60,810 nucleotides of DNA, from the NCBI RefSeq assembly GCF_025061645.1, contig NZ_JANYMP010000036.1, positions 28,447 to 89,256 on the forward strand, in the 5' to 3' direction. The notes below the pieces were generated by a model that searched no databases, was not told the DNA's origin, and was given only the letters and a program-made list of their open reading frames with translations. The DNA is from Umezawaea endophytica. GTDB taxonomy: Bacteria; Actinomycetota; Actinomycetes; Mycobacteriales; Pseudonocardiaceae. Positions 26,266 to 34,763 of this stretch are shown here, one piece after another; the first letter of the stretch is position 1; every line of letters starts with the position of its first letter. Made by a program: the position numbers and the translations under genes.

Positions 26266-26718
26266 GTGAACCGAATCCATGATGGAGTGAAGTTGGACCA
26301 GGAAGAGCTCGCGCTCAAGTGGATCGAGGCCTACAACGCGCACGACTTCGCGCAACAGGCCGCTCTGATGACCGAGGACGGTGAGGTGATGATTCCCGCC
26401 ATGAACATCGTCCAGGGACCGGCCTGGGACCAGACGGGCCAGAGCTCAGCCCGCCTGGTCGATGATCGCACCATCGAAGTCCTGCGGATGATCTCCTCCG
26501 GTGACGCGGTCGCCATCGAGATGCTGTGGCACGGCACCAGCAAGGGCGGTCCGGGGATGGCGCCCGCCGGGGAGCGGGTCGAGTTGCAGAACTGCATCGT
26601 CCTGACGTTCCGGGACAGCCTCATCAGCCGCTACGTCGAATACATCGGCTGGTGTCAGGGCATCGATCTGCACGTGGTGAGGAGCCGGATACTGGAAAGC
26701 GGTCGACCGACCGGCTAG
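26266..26718 (+). CDS. SnoaL-like / NTF2-fold protein, second copy
   Basis: About 150 residues. ALKWIEAYNAHDFAQQAALM at the N-terminus is the classic SnoaL opening (W-x-x-A-x-N-x-H-D), followed by GDAVAIEMLWHGTSKGG and LTFRDSLISRYVEYIGWCQG. Start choice is uncertain: GTG 26266 with ACGAGG about 9 nt upstream is preferred over GTG 26242 or 26287. It closes the six-gene operon 14-38 nt after the monooxygenase, 19 bp before a terminator. Such proteins often act next to flavin monooxygenases as cyclases or product-shaping proteins. It is not closely similar to the copy at 16444. Confidence 0.8.
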   Translation: MNRIHDGVKLDQEELALKWIEAYNAHDFAQQAALMTEDGEVMIPAMNIVQGPAWDQTGQSSARLVDDRTIEVLRMISSGDAVAIEMLWHGTSKGGPGMAPAGERVELQNCIVLTFRDSLISRYVEYIGWCQGIDLHVVRSRILESGRPTG

Positions 26719-26737
26719 GTGCTCGTCGAAACCGAGA

Positions 26738-26774
26738 CGTTCTCGCCGGCCTGCGCCACGGGCCGGCGAGAACG
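26738..26774. terminator. Strong bidirectional-type terminator hairpin
   Basis: CGTTCTCGCCGGCC and its exact complement (14 bp) enclose a 9-nt loop. It lies 20 bp after the last gene of the operon and 19 bp after the end of the oppositely oriented pseudogene, so it can serve both. Confidence 0.75.
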
Positions 26775-26792
26775 CAAGCCGACACGCGCTCG

Positions 26793-27670
26793 TCACGGCA
26801 ATGACGGCCAACGCGAGGAAGCTGAGGAATGGTCACCCACGATCGAGCACGCGTCCGGTCGTCCCAGTCGAGGTGGCAGCACGATGAGCCGTCGCAGTCT
26901 GTCGTCGCGCTGGTTCAAATCCCCGGCGGTGACGGGGAAGAGTGTTGGGCAGACATGGCCGGCCAGCTCCTGGTGCAGGGTCACGAACTCACGGGTTCTG
27001 GCTTCGTAGGCGGCGAAGCCTTCGACGTGGCTGGGGCCAGCGAGGGCGCCGGCGAGCAAGTAGACCCCGACGAGCGCGATGCTGGCGCCTTGTCCGGTGA
27101 GGAACGACGGTGCGTGCGCGGCGTCGCCTGCGAGCGCGACCCTTCTGGCCGACCAGCGGGGCATTCGGATCTGGCTGGCCGTGCCGAAGAACAAGTCGTT
27201 CGTGTGCTGCATGGCGGTCAGCATGTCGGGGATCCGCCATCCGGCGTCGGCGAAGACCATGGTGAGCAGGTCAGGGGCGCGATGACGTCCCGGGAACTCG
27301 CGGAACGGTGGTCGTGGCAAGGCGCAGTTCAGGAACGCGTGCACCTCGTCGTCGTCTCCGGCCGCGTACAGGGCGGCGGCCTTGCCTGGGGCGTTCCACA
27401 TGACGGCCTCGTGGGAAAGCTCCAGCATGTTGGGCATGGTGAAGACGGCGAAGTAGTAGCCAGGTAGTGATGGAACGGGTCGTCCGGACCGAACACCATC
27501 TCACGAATGCGCGAATGCATCCCGTCAGCGCCGAGAACCAGGTCGAACGATCGGCTGCCGTTCCGGCGGAAGGTGATGTCGACACCGTTGCCGTGGTCGT
27601 GGAGGGTATCGATCGAGTCGGCGAAGATGAACTCTACGTCGTCGCGGATCACCGCGAACAACGCTGTGCT
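26793..27670 (-). pseudogene. Decayed paralogue of the FAD monooxygenase
   Basis: Two minus-strand frames together follow the intact protein at 25010 from about its residue 120 to the end. One reads TALFAVIRDDVEFIFADSID, then VLGADGMHSRIREMVFGPDD; the other ELSHEAVMWNAPGKAAALYA, then RRVALAGDAAHAPSFLTGQG. A single missing G near 27460 (CTG-CTAC for CTGGGCTAC) breaks the frame. The first 120 residues, with the FAD Rossmann fold, are gone because homology stops exactly at the IS end at 27670/27671. By eye it is roughly 60% identical to the intact copy, with which it is convergent. Confidence 0.85.
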
Positions 27671-28893
27671 TGCCGAAAACTACATCCGTGCTGGTCAGAC
27701 TGCGTGGTGGTATTCGTTGAGGATGCCGCCCAACCGTTGTAGTCGGCGGACGTCAAAGTCGCTGATCTGGGCATGATCGGTACTCGGTGGTGGCAGCGGG
27801 TGCAGGGTCGGGCGTTGGCGATGCCATGGTGGGGTCGGTGAGTGTTGTGGAACTGCTCGTATTCGCGCAGGGCGTGTAGCAGGTGTCGTTGGTTCCAGAT
27901 GAGTGTGTGGTCGAGGAGTTCGTGGCGGCAGCTCTGGATCCAGCGTTCCATGATCGAGTTCATCTGCGGGATGCGGACACCGCTCAGGACGATCTGGATG
28001 CCAACATCGGCGAGGATGACATCGAACAGGGTGAGGAACTTCCGGTCGCGGTCGCGGTTCAGGAATCGTGCGGAGTTGCCTGCGTCATGGAGGTCCATCA
28101 CGAGGTTCTTCGAGGCCTGGGCGACCCACGCTGCGGTCGAGTGCGCCGTGGCGCCCAGGACGCGGATCCGGCGGCTGCTGTGTTTGATGACCGCGAGCAC
28201 GTATAGGTGGGTGCCGCTCAAGGTCGGGACTTTGAAGAAGTCGCAGGCCAGCAGGGCTTTGGCCCGAGAGCGGAGGAAGTCCGCCCAAGTGGTGGACGTG
28301 CGATCGGATGCCGGGTCGATTCCGGTGTTTTTGAGGGTCTGCCACATCGTGGACGCGGCGGCGTTGATGCCGAGTGCGAGTAGTTCGCCGTGGATGAGGC
28401 GGTAGCCCCAGGTGGGGTTTCCCGTGCCGGGCGGAGCACCAGGAGTTGGATTGACCGTACTGTCCGCAGTCGTCCGGGGCGTTTGGGCCGAGGCGTGGCC
28501 GCGTGGCGGCGGGCGAGCAGATCCCGGTGCCAGCGCAGCACCGTTTCCGGGAATACCGGTAGCTGGAACTGACGAAGCATCTCAGCGGGAGCCAGTGCAG
28601 CAGCGCCACGAGGAACGCCCGATCGGCGGGGAAGTACCGCAGTCGAGTTGTGCCCAATTGACGTTCCAGGACGGTGATCTGGTGCCGTAGCACCAGGATC
28701 TCCATGTCCTTGTCCCGGTTGCTCATGGGCAGCAGGCGTAGCAGGGCGAACGCGTTGGTCACGCTGAGGTAGGCCAGCCGAAGCAGCATGGCTGGTCATC
28801 ATGCCGTGCTCGTCGACAACAGCGCGAGATCACGACCGCGTTCACCCAGGGGCTTTGCAGGTCTCTTCACCTGCATGGATGAGGTTTTCGGCA
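27671..28893 (-). mobile_element. Decayed IS481-like insertion sequence, copy 2 (both ends visible)
   Basis: 1223 bp with imperfect terminal inverted repeats: TGCCGAAAACTACATCCGTG on the left and TGCCGAAAACCTCATCCATG reading in from the right. The transposase starts at 28789 (MLLRLAYLSVTNAFALLRLL) and continues in other frames as FPETVLRWHRDLLARRHAA, WADFLRSRAKALLACDFFKV, FLNRDRDRKFLTLFDVILAD and MNSIMERWIQSCRHELLDHT, ending RLGGILNEYHHAV. At least three frameshifts make it inactive. No target-site duplication is visible. The flanks belong to two different genes, so a deletion or recombination followed insertion. Confidence 0.85.
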
Positions 28894-29413
28894 GGCGCAG
28901 GGCTCGCAGGACCTCGCGATGTGATTGGGCGCCGAGCACGGTCATGAGTGCTTGGTGCATGACGCTGCCCGGATCGACCGGCCCGTTGGCCTAGGGTAAC
29001 CAGATCTGGATGTCATGGCGTCGGAACAGCGAGGCCATGCGCTGAAACTGGTCGGCGGCGAAAGCACGCTCGTATTCCCCGACCACGATCGCATCGAAGC
29101 CCCGGTCCGAATCCGCCAACGCGGCCAGGAGTTCCGCTGCTTGCGGTCGGTGGCGCCAGGGGAGACGTCGCGAACTGCCGACGTCGAAGTACGACGCCAC
29201 GATCCGACCGTGTCCGGCGACCAGATGCTCGGCGGCTTCGCGTTGCCAGCCCTCGGAGGTTGCCGGGTCTTGGTGCTCGACGGTGGAGGCCCGGCCGTAG
29301 AAGGCGAACCGAAGACCTTCCGGTGCACGGCGACTCGTACCCTTGCGTGCCTTGGGTGTGTCACGTCCGATCCACGTGCTGAACGCGTCGTAGTCGTGCA
29401 AGGCCGTGATCAT
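28894..29413 (-). pseudogene. Serine recombinase (resolvase-type) with nonsense codon, 3' truncated
   Basis: From ATG 29413 the protein reads MITALHDYDAFSTWIGRDTP, then LRFAFYGRASTVEHQDPATS. The latter is the resolvase N-terminal domain, with the catalytic serine in GRAST. It continues through FDAIVVGEYERAFAADQFQR and IQIWLP. A TAG at 28991-28993 follows, but homology continues in frame beyond it (NGPVDPGSVMHQALMTVLGA, QSHREVLRAL) until the IS end at 28893. It is a large serine recombinase reduced to its catalytic domain and inactivated; it was probably part of an integrated element. Confidence 0.75.
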
Positions 29414-29652
29414 GATGCTCGCTTTCGCTGCGGGATCGTCACGGTCACGCGGCCAAGTCGTGCCCAGAGTCTCAGAGGGCATGACAGCGGATTTGGCACA
29501 ACACGCTCCATGCGGCATGAGCGGATGTCCGTTTGGTAACGAAACGGGGTGAGTGCAATTGTGATGGGTGGCGGGAGTCGGTTGTGGTGAGTCGGCAGGG
29601 ATGAATGTGGCGATCGGTCAATATCGCCTTGTGCGGCGTTGACGTGCGGTAG

Positions 29653-30417
29653 GCCAAGGCCATCGCCTCCGACCACGAACTGGTCGACGCCTACCGCGCG
29701 GAGTCGTCGATCGCCGATTGCCTGCCGCAGGGTTCGCCCGCGCCCGCGCTGTGGTGGGCCGTGGAACGGGACGGGTGGGTGCTCAGCGCGTTCGACGACA
29801 TCGAGGGCCGTCACCCGAGCCTCGCGCCGGGCTCGGCGGACCTGCCCGCGGTGCTCGACGCGGTGGCCGCGTTGGGCGAGACGTTGACCCCGTGCCCGTA
29901 CGAGGCCGCCCGGAGTGCGGCCGCCGAGCTCGGCCCGTTGTTCGGCGGCTGGGCCACGCTGGCGGCCGACCCGCCGGCGGATCTGGACGACTGGTCACTG
30001 CGGCACCTCGACGCCCTGGCCGCGCACGAATCGTCCTGTCTGGACGCGATGGACGGGGACACGTTGCTGCACACCGACTTGCGCGAGGACAACCTGATGA
30101 TCGACACGCGGTCGGGCCGGGTGCTCGTGATCGACTGGGCGTGGCCCGCGCGCGGCGCGGCGTGGGTGGACATCGCGTTCCTCGTGCCCCAGTTCATCCG
30201 CGCCGGGCACCATCCGGCCGGGGCGGAGGCGCTGCTGGCCGAGGTCGCCGGGTGGAAGCAGGCCGCCCCGGAGGCGGTCACGTCCTACGCGGTGGCGTTG
30301 AGCGGGCTGTGGGAGCGGGACTCGCGGACCACCACGAGCGCGGGCCTGCGGGCCTACCGCGCGGCGGCTGCGGCGGCGGGGCGCCGGTGGGTGGCCCACC
30401 GCACCGGGTGGCGGTGA
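29653..30417 (+). pseudogene. Aminoglycoside-phosphotransferase-like kinase, 5' truncated
   Basis: The frame is open from a TAG at 29650 and begins AKAIASDHELVDAYRAESSI, which is the third strand of the kinase N-lobe with the ATP-binding lysine. The catalytic loop LLHTDLREDN and the metal-binding VIDWAWP are intact, followed by a normal C-lobe ending in HRTGWR. About 40-60 residues, including the glycine loop and start codon, are missing; translation could only begin at GTG 29761, after the ATP lysine. It is therefore probably non-functional. The left break lies beside the recombinase remnant. Confidence 0.7.
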
Positions 30418-30534
30418 CCTGCCGGACTCCCCTCCTCCCCGTGGAACTGGAGGAACTGCGCATCGGGAGCCAGCGTCACGGCCTGGTCGCTGCGGCACGG
30501 TCAGCCACGCGGCGACGCTGCCTAGGCTGTGGCG

Positions 30535-31188
30535 ATGAACGACAAGGACCAGGCGTGGACGGTCCGCTTGGAGAAGATGTTCCCAACTATCGAGCAGTGG
30601 GGCGCTCGTATCCGTTCCGCGAACGTGACGGTGCCGGCCCCCGACAGCAGTCTCGCTCGTGACGACCGGTTCTACCCGGCGATGCCGGCATCGCAGCTCG
30701 CCTACGGGGCGCTGGCCACGGCTGTCGAGCACCCGGACTTCTTCCGTGTCGCGTTCCAGGGCACCCAGACGCTGTACCCGACCGCGTACTTCACCGTGCT
30801 GCGCTCCGCGCTGATGGGTGGGGCTCAAGCGGTCTGGGTACTCAAGCCGCCCCGTGTGGCGCGGTTGGAGAACGCGCTGCGCCTGGCGCGTGACGACATC
30901 AAGCAGCGCAGCGCGCTGCTGAGCGACGACGTTCCGACGGCTCTCGGGTTCGCCGAGCAGATCGCGACCGCCCGGCAGGCGCTGCGACAAGAACTCGGTG
31001 ACGTCCAGGCGGCTGCCGCCACACTCGAACTGGATCCCGTCCAGGTGCGGGACTGGCGACTGAACATGACCAACGTGATCAAGTCCGTGGCCGGCATGAT
31101 CCGCGGAGAAGACGGGGAAGATCCCGCTCTGGAGACGGGTTCGGGGCTGCCTGCGGGTTTCCGGGGGCCGGACGGGCTCTACCGGTAG
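30535..31188 (+). CDS. Hypothetical helical protein
   Basis: 217 residues from ATG 30535 (GTG 30529 also possible). It is not recognised as a named family. An amphipathic helical segment, LYPTAYFTVLRSALMGGAQA VWVLKPPRVARLEN, is followed by long helices (ARQALRQELGDVQAAAATLE). This layout resembles uncharacterised actinobacterial proteins of 280-300 residues. Relative to those, the C-terminus after MTNVIKSVAGMI looks short and low-complexity, so a 3' truncation or frameshift is possible. It is flanked by the kinase pseudogene and the convergent MarR gene. No transmembrane helix is certain. Confidence 0.6.
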   Translation: MNDKDQAWTVRLEKMFPTIEQWGARIRSANVTVPAPDSSLARDDRFYPAMPASQLAYGALATAVEHPDFFRVAFQGTQTLYPTAYFTVLRSALMGGAQAVWVLKPPRVARLENALRLARDDIKQRSALLSDDVPTALGFAEQIATARQALRQELGDVQAAAATLELDPVQVRDWRLNMTNVIKSVAGMIRGEDGEDPALETGSGLPAGFRGPDGLYR

Positions 31189-31209
31189 CGAGGCAAGGCC
31201 GCGACGGCT

Positions 31210-31650
31210 TCATCCCGGCCAGGCTTGGGTCAGGCTCTCACGCAACTCCGCCAGCGTCCCGGTTCCCAGTCGGCTGGCAAGGTCCTGTTCCAAGTCGCGC
31301 AGGATTCCCGACGCGATGTCACGCCGCCGACGTCCCGCGGCGGTGAGTTCGATCAGGGAACTGCGGGGGAATCCCGGCCCCGGCGTGTTGGTCAGCAGTC
31401 CCTCGTCGACGAGTTGGGCGACGGCCCGGTGCATGGTCTGGCGGGCGACACCGGCTCGGCGGGCCAGTTCGACGATGCTCAGCGCCTCCTCGTCGTCCAG
31501 GTGCGCCAGCACGGCCGCGTGCGCAGGCGTGATGGGGTCGACGCCCGCGGCGGCGAGGCGTTCGACCAACTCGTCGGAGAACCAGCGCACACCTCGTTGC
31601 AGGATCGTCATCAGCGGCGGGCGCGCGTTCGAATGGTTCTCGTCGATCAT
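31210..31650 (-). CDS. MarR-family regulator of the adjacent monooxygenase
   Basis: 146 residues. The winged helix-turn-helix is LSIVELARRAGVARQTMHRA, VAQLVDEGLL, then the wing, with flanking dimerisation helices. ATG 31650 is chosen because GAGGAG/GAGGAA elements lie just upstream; the longer frame to 31725 would run over the operator palindrome. It is divergent from the aromatic monooxygenase at 31718, with a perfect 12-bp-arm palindrome between them, the usual arrangement for a MarR repressor released by the enzyme's phenolic substrate. Confidence 0.9.
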   Translation of the reverse strand: MIDENHSNARPPLMTILQRGVRWFSDELVERLAAAGVDPITPAHAAVLAHLDDEEALSIVELARRAGVARQTMHRAVAQLVDEGLLTNTPGPGFPRSSLIELTAAGRRRRDIASGILRDLEQDLASRLGTGTLAELRESLTQAWPG

Positions 31651-31682
31651 GACCGGGTTCCTCGCTCCTCTTGGTGTACCGT

Positions 31683-31707
31683 TCTGTGTCAGCATTGCTG
31701 ACACAGA
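31683..31707. promoter_or_regulatory. Palindromic MarR operator
   Basis: TCTGTGTCAGCA, one T, then its exact complement TGCTGACACAGA: 12-bp arms around a single central base. It lies 10 bp before the monooxygenase start and 32 bp before the MarR start. Confidence 0.8.
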
Positions 31708-31717
31708 GGGAGTGGTC

Positions 31718-33292
31718 GTGACCAACTATGACGTTGACGTCCTCGTCGCAGGGGCGGGCCCCGTCGGACTCGCGGCGGCGTTGCAGCTCGCCCGCTGGGG
31801 TGTCTCGGTTCGGCTGGTCGACGCGGCGGCCGGCCCGGCCACGACGAGCCGGGCGTTGGGCACCCACGCCCGCAGTCTGGAGATCTACGACCAGCTCGGG
31901 ATCCTGGCCGACATCGCTCCGCACGGAACCAGGGTCAACGCGTTCATCCGACACCAGGGAACCCCGGCGGCACGGGTCGACTTCGACTTCGGCGACCTGA
32001 CGACCCGGTTCCCGTACATGTTCAACATCGACCAGGTGATAACCGAACGAGTGCTCCGCGGACATGCCGTGTCGGCCGGGATCGCCGTGGAGTGGAACAC
32101 CGGGCTGGAGTCCTTCCACCACGACCAGGACGCCGTCACGGTCTCTCTGCGCACCAACTCCGGTGGGCGGGAGACCGTTCGCGCGCGGTACCTCTGGGGA
32201 TGCGACGGCGGGCACTCGACCGTCCGCAAGGCGCTCCAACTCCCCCTGGTGGGCGACTCCGCGCACACGTGGCTGATCGCCGACGCGGTCGTGCACACCG
32301 ATCTGGACCGCGACGGCGTGCACTGGCTGTTCCCGGGAGGCGGCGCACTGATGCTGTTCCCGTTCCCCGAACCGGGCAAGTGGCGGCTGTTGGACACGAC
32401 CGGCGAAGGCGAACCCGAACACCTCGACCGGATCGCCCGGCAGTTCGGCACGAAGCTGTCGCAGGCCCTGGGGCGTGACACCGTCGTGGACAACCCGAGC
32501 TGGGTCTCGAAGTTCACCATCCAGCAGCGCGCGGTCCCGGCGATGCACGTCGGGCGGTGCTTCATCTCCGGGGACGCCGCCCACATCCATTCCCCAGCGT
32601 CCGGGCAGGGGCTCAACACCGGCATCCAGGACGCGTGCAACCTCGCGTGGAAGCTGGCGATGGTCGTGCACGGCCACGCCGATGCCGCGCTGCTCGAAAC
32701 CTACGACGCCGAGCGCGTTCCCATCGGCCAGGCGCTGCTCGCCTCCACCGGCGAGGTCATGGACACGGCCATGGTCGAGTCCACCACCACGGTCACGCGG
32801 GACGCCGATCACGGCTTCATGCTCCAGCTCATCCGAACCATGTCGGGTCTGGGCATCAGCTACTCCGACAGCCCGCTCACCGTGGCGGACGACTCGGGTG
32901 AAGGTCCACGACCTGGCCAGCGACTCACCCGGATCTCCGCGGCCGATGCGCAATCACCCGGCTGGACCGCGCTCCGCGCGTTGCTGAGGACCTCGGCCTG
33001 GCACCTGCTCGTCTTCGCCGGGAACGGACACGCCACCGGTCCGGACCAGATCACCTCACGACTGCCGTGGCTGGACACGGTGACGATCAGCAGGTCCCGC
33101 CTCGCCGGGGACGGCCACGAGGTGTGGGATCCCGACGGCCGCGTCCACGACACGCTGGCCGCGACCGAGGGGCACTGGATCCTGGTCCGCCCCGACGGTC
33201 ACGTCAGCGCTCGCGGCACCGGGAACACCGGCTTCCGCGATGCCCTGGACCGGTTGACCGTCCTGCGCGGTCGGGAGTCGGCACATGCCTGA
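31718..33292 (+). CDS. FAD-dependent aromatic monooxygenase (class A, phenol/polyketide type)
   Basis: 524 residues. FAD motif VLVAGAGPVGLAAALQLARW (9-28) ends in the acidic VD. DG motif is YLWGCDGGHSTVRKAL; GD motif is FISGDAAHIHSPASGQGLNT. The C-terminal 150 residues form the thioredoxin-like domain found in phenol 2-monooxygenase and in RdmE/PgaE-type polyketide hydroxylases. GTG 31718 has GGGAG 5 nt upstream; the longer upstream frame crosses the palindrome and the MarR gene. It overlaps the following cyclase frame by 8 nt. It likely hydroxylates an aromatic compound with NAD(P)H under MarR control. Confidence 0.9.
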   Translation: MTNYDVDVLVAGAGPVGLAAALQLARWGVSVRLVDAAAGPATTSRALGTHARSLEIYDQLGILADIAPHGTRVNAFIRHQGTPAARVDFDFGDLTTRFPYMFNIDQVITERVLRGHAVSAGIAVEWNTGLESFHHDQDAVTVSLRTNSGGRETVRARYLWGCDGGHSTVRKALQLPLVGDSAHTWLIADAVVHTDLDRDGVHWLFPGGGALMLFPFPEPGKWRLLDTTGEGEPEHLDRIARQFGTKLSQALGRDTVVDNPSWVSKFTIQQRAVPAMHVGRCFISGDAAHIHSPASGQGLNTGIQDACNLAWKLAMVVHGHADAALLETYDAERVPIGQALLASTGEVMDTAMVESTTTVTRDADHGFMLQLIRTMSGLGISYSDSPLTVADDSGEGPRPGQRLTRISAADAQSPGWTALRALLRTSAWHLLVFAGNGHATGPDQITSRLPWLDTVTISRSRLAGDGHEVWDPDGRVHDTLAATEGHWILVRPDGHVSARGTGNTGFRDALDRLTVLRGRESAHA

Positions 33293-34176
33293 TCAACCGA
33301 GTCCGGCCGGCTCCGATGCCATCGCCGGTGACTGTGACAACCGTGGGCGGTGGCCGGACGACCGAGGCCGCGGAACACTGCACTACATCACCGCTGAAGT
33401 GGCCGCGCGAGCTGCCGCCGAAGTACGTCACGGCGAAGTCGTGTCCCTTGCCCGGCCGGTGCACCCGATCCCCTTGACCGGCGGCCCGCACGCGGCCGCG
33501 ATGGTCGCCGTCCCCGCCGCGGTAGGGCACGCGCTGCTCTACACGGGGGTTCCCACCACAGGCGATCACAGACCTGCTCACGATCAACACCCACCACCAC
33601 ACGCTGACCCATCTCGACGCCCTCGGCCACATCACCACGGGCGACACGGTGTACCCCGGCGTCCCGTTGACCGAAGCCATCCACGAGGGCCGGCTGGCGA
33701 CCAGCGACGTCACCGCCCTGGGCCCGGCGATCTTCACCCGCGGCGTGCTGCTCGACTTCGTCACCGCGAACCCACTGGCGAAGCGGCATCCCATCAGCGG
33801 AGAGGACCTCGACCACCTCGCACGTCGCCAGGGAGTGACGCTCAAATCCGGCGACGCACTTGTCGTGCGGGCCGATCCGACTTCCGAAGCCGGCATCGCC
33901 GCATCAGCGGTGCGCTGGATGCACCACCATCAGATCAGCGTCTACCTGGGTGACGTCTCCGACCTGTTCCCACCCCCGCGCCTCGGGCCACTGGCGCTGC
34001 CACTGCACCAGATCGGACTCGCACGGATGGGCTTGCCCATCGTCGACGGCGCACACCTCGATCCCCTGGCCACCGCGTGCGTGGACCACGCCCGTCACAC
34101 CTTCGCCCTAGCTATGGGACCGCTCCCCATCCACGGCGCGACCGGAAGCCCGGTGACGCCACTCGCACTGTTTTGA
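33285..34176 (+). pseudogene. Cyclase-family (PF04199) hydrolase broken by one frameshift
   Basis: The first frame (ATG 33285) gives GRGTLHYITAEVAARAAAEV and VVSLARPVHPIPLTGGP, the normal opening of kynurenine-formamidase-like cyclases. Near 33560 homology moves to the +1 frame as LLTINTHHHTLTHLDALGHI (the H-x-x-THxD-xxGH metal motif), then VYPGVPLTEAIHEG and ALVVRADPT, ending LPIVDGAHLDPLATACVDHA. Together the pieces are a complete, short cyclase. Either a genuine frameshift or a sequencing error splits it. It is co-transcribed with the monooxygenase and resembles in type the intact cyclase at 39693. Confidence 0.75.
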
Positions 34177-34763
34177 TCGAGACCCTTTGCGCACGTGATG
34201 GCGAGTGACATCGCGTGGGCAGTTCCCACGTCGTGCCGCGGCCCCTGGGGCTTACCGGACTCGACGAGCATCCGCTTATTCCGACTGGGGCCACCGGACG
34301 CGCGTGAACCGGGTGGCCGCCGCATTCGCCTACGACGGCCACCCGCGTCGAACGGCTCGGGGTGCGGCTCTTCGGCCCGGCGTTGAGGACCGCACCCCGC
34401 TGCTGGCCGAACTGCTCAAGCAGAAGATCGGCGGCTTCCAGGCGCCGAAGTAGGGCGCGCTGGCCGAGATGCGGCGGGTACAGGCGATGTCGAGAACACC
34501 CATCCCTGACAACGCGCGCTCGTCGGCATGACAGCGCGTTGGCGGGTCATCCACACGGCGGCATGAGAGCGCGTTGCGAGATGACGCCTCACATCGGATT
34601 TCCTTGGCGTGTAACAGACGTCGTCCTGAGCGTCCTCGGGCGTCATCCATCGATCATCGCCTGAATGCAGGTCATCTCGGCGGCGTCCCCCTGCCCTGCC
34701 GCGCGATCGGCGGGGTGTCGAAATCGGCTGGTGCGCAGGGAACGGGGGCACTAGCTTGCGCGT
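34177..34763. other. Intergenic region with a short repeat
   Basis: No confident gene. A plus frame ending at 34453 contains DRTPLLAELLKQKIGGFQAP, which could be the tail of a lost gene. ATGACAGCGCGTTGG at 34529 and ATGAGAGCGCGTTGC at 34562 are near-identical repeats 33 bp apart. Confidence 0.45.

Noticed and set aside
16444-26718. Polyketide or nonribosomal peptide biosynthetic cluster
   Set aside because: SnoaL-like proteins, a class A monooxygenase and SARP genes suggested it, but no ketosynthase, acyl carrier or adenylation domain exists in the window.
31316-31717. N-terminal extension of the aromatic monooxygenase
   Set aside because: It overlaps the divergent MarR gene and the operator palindrome; GTG 31718 has a proper ribosome binding site just before the FAD motif.
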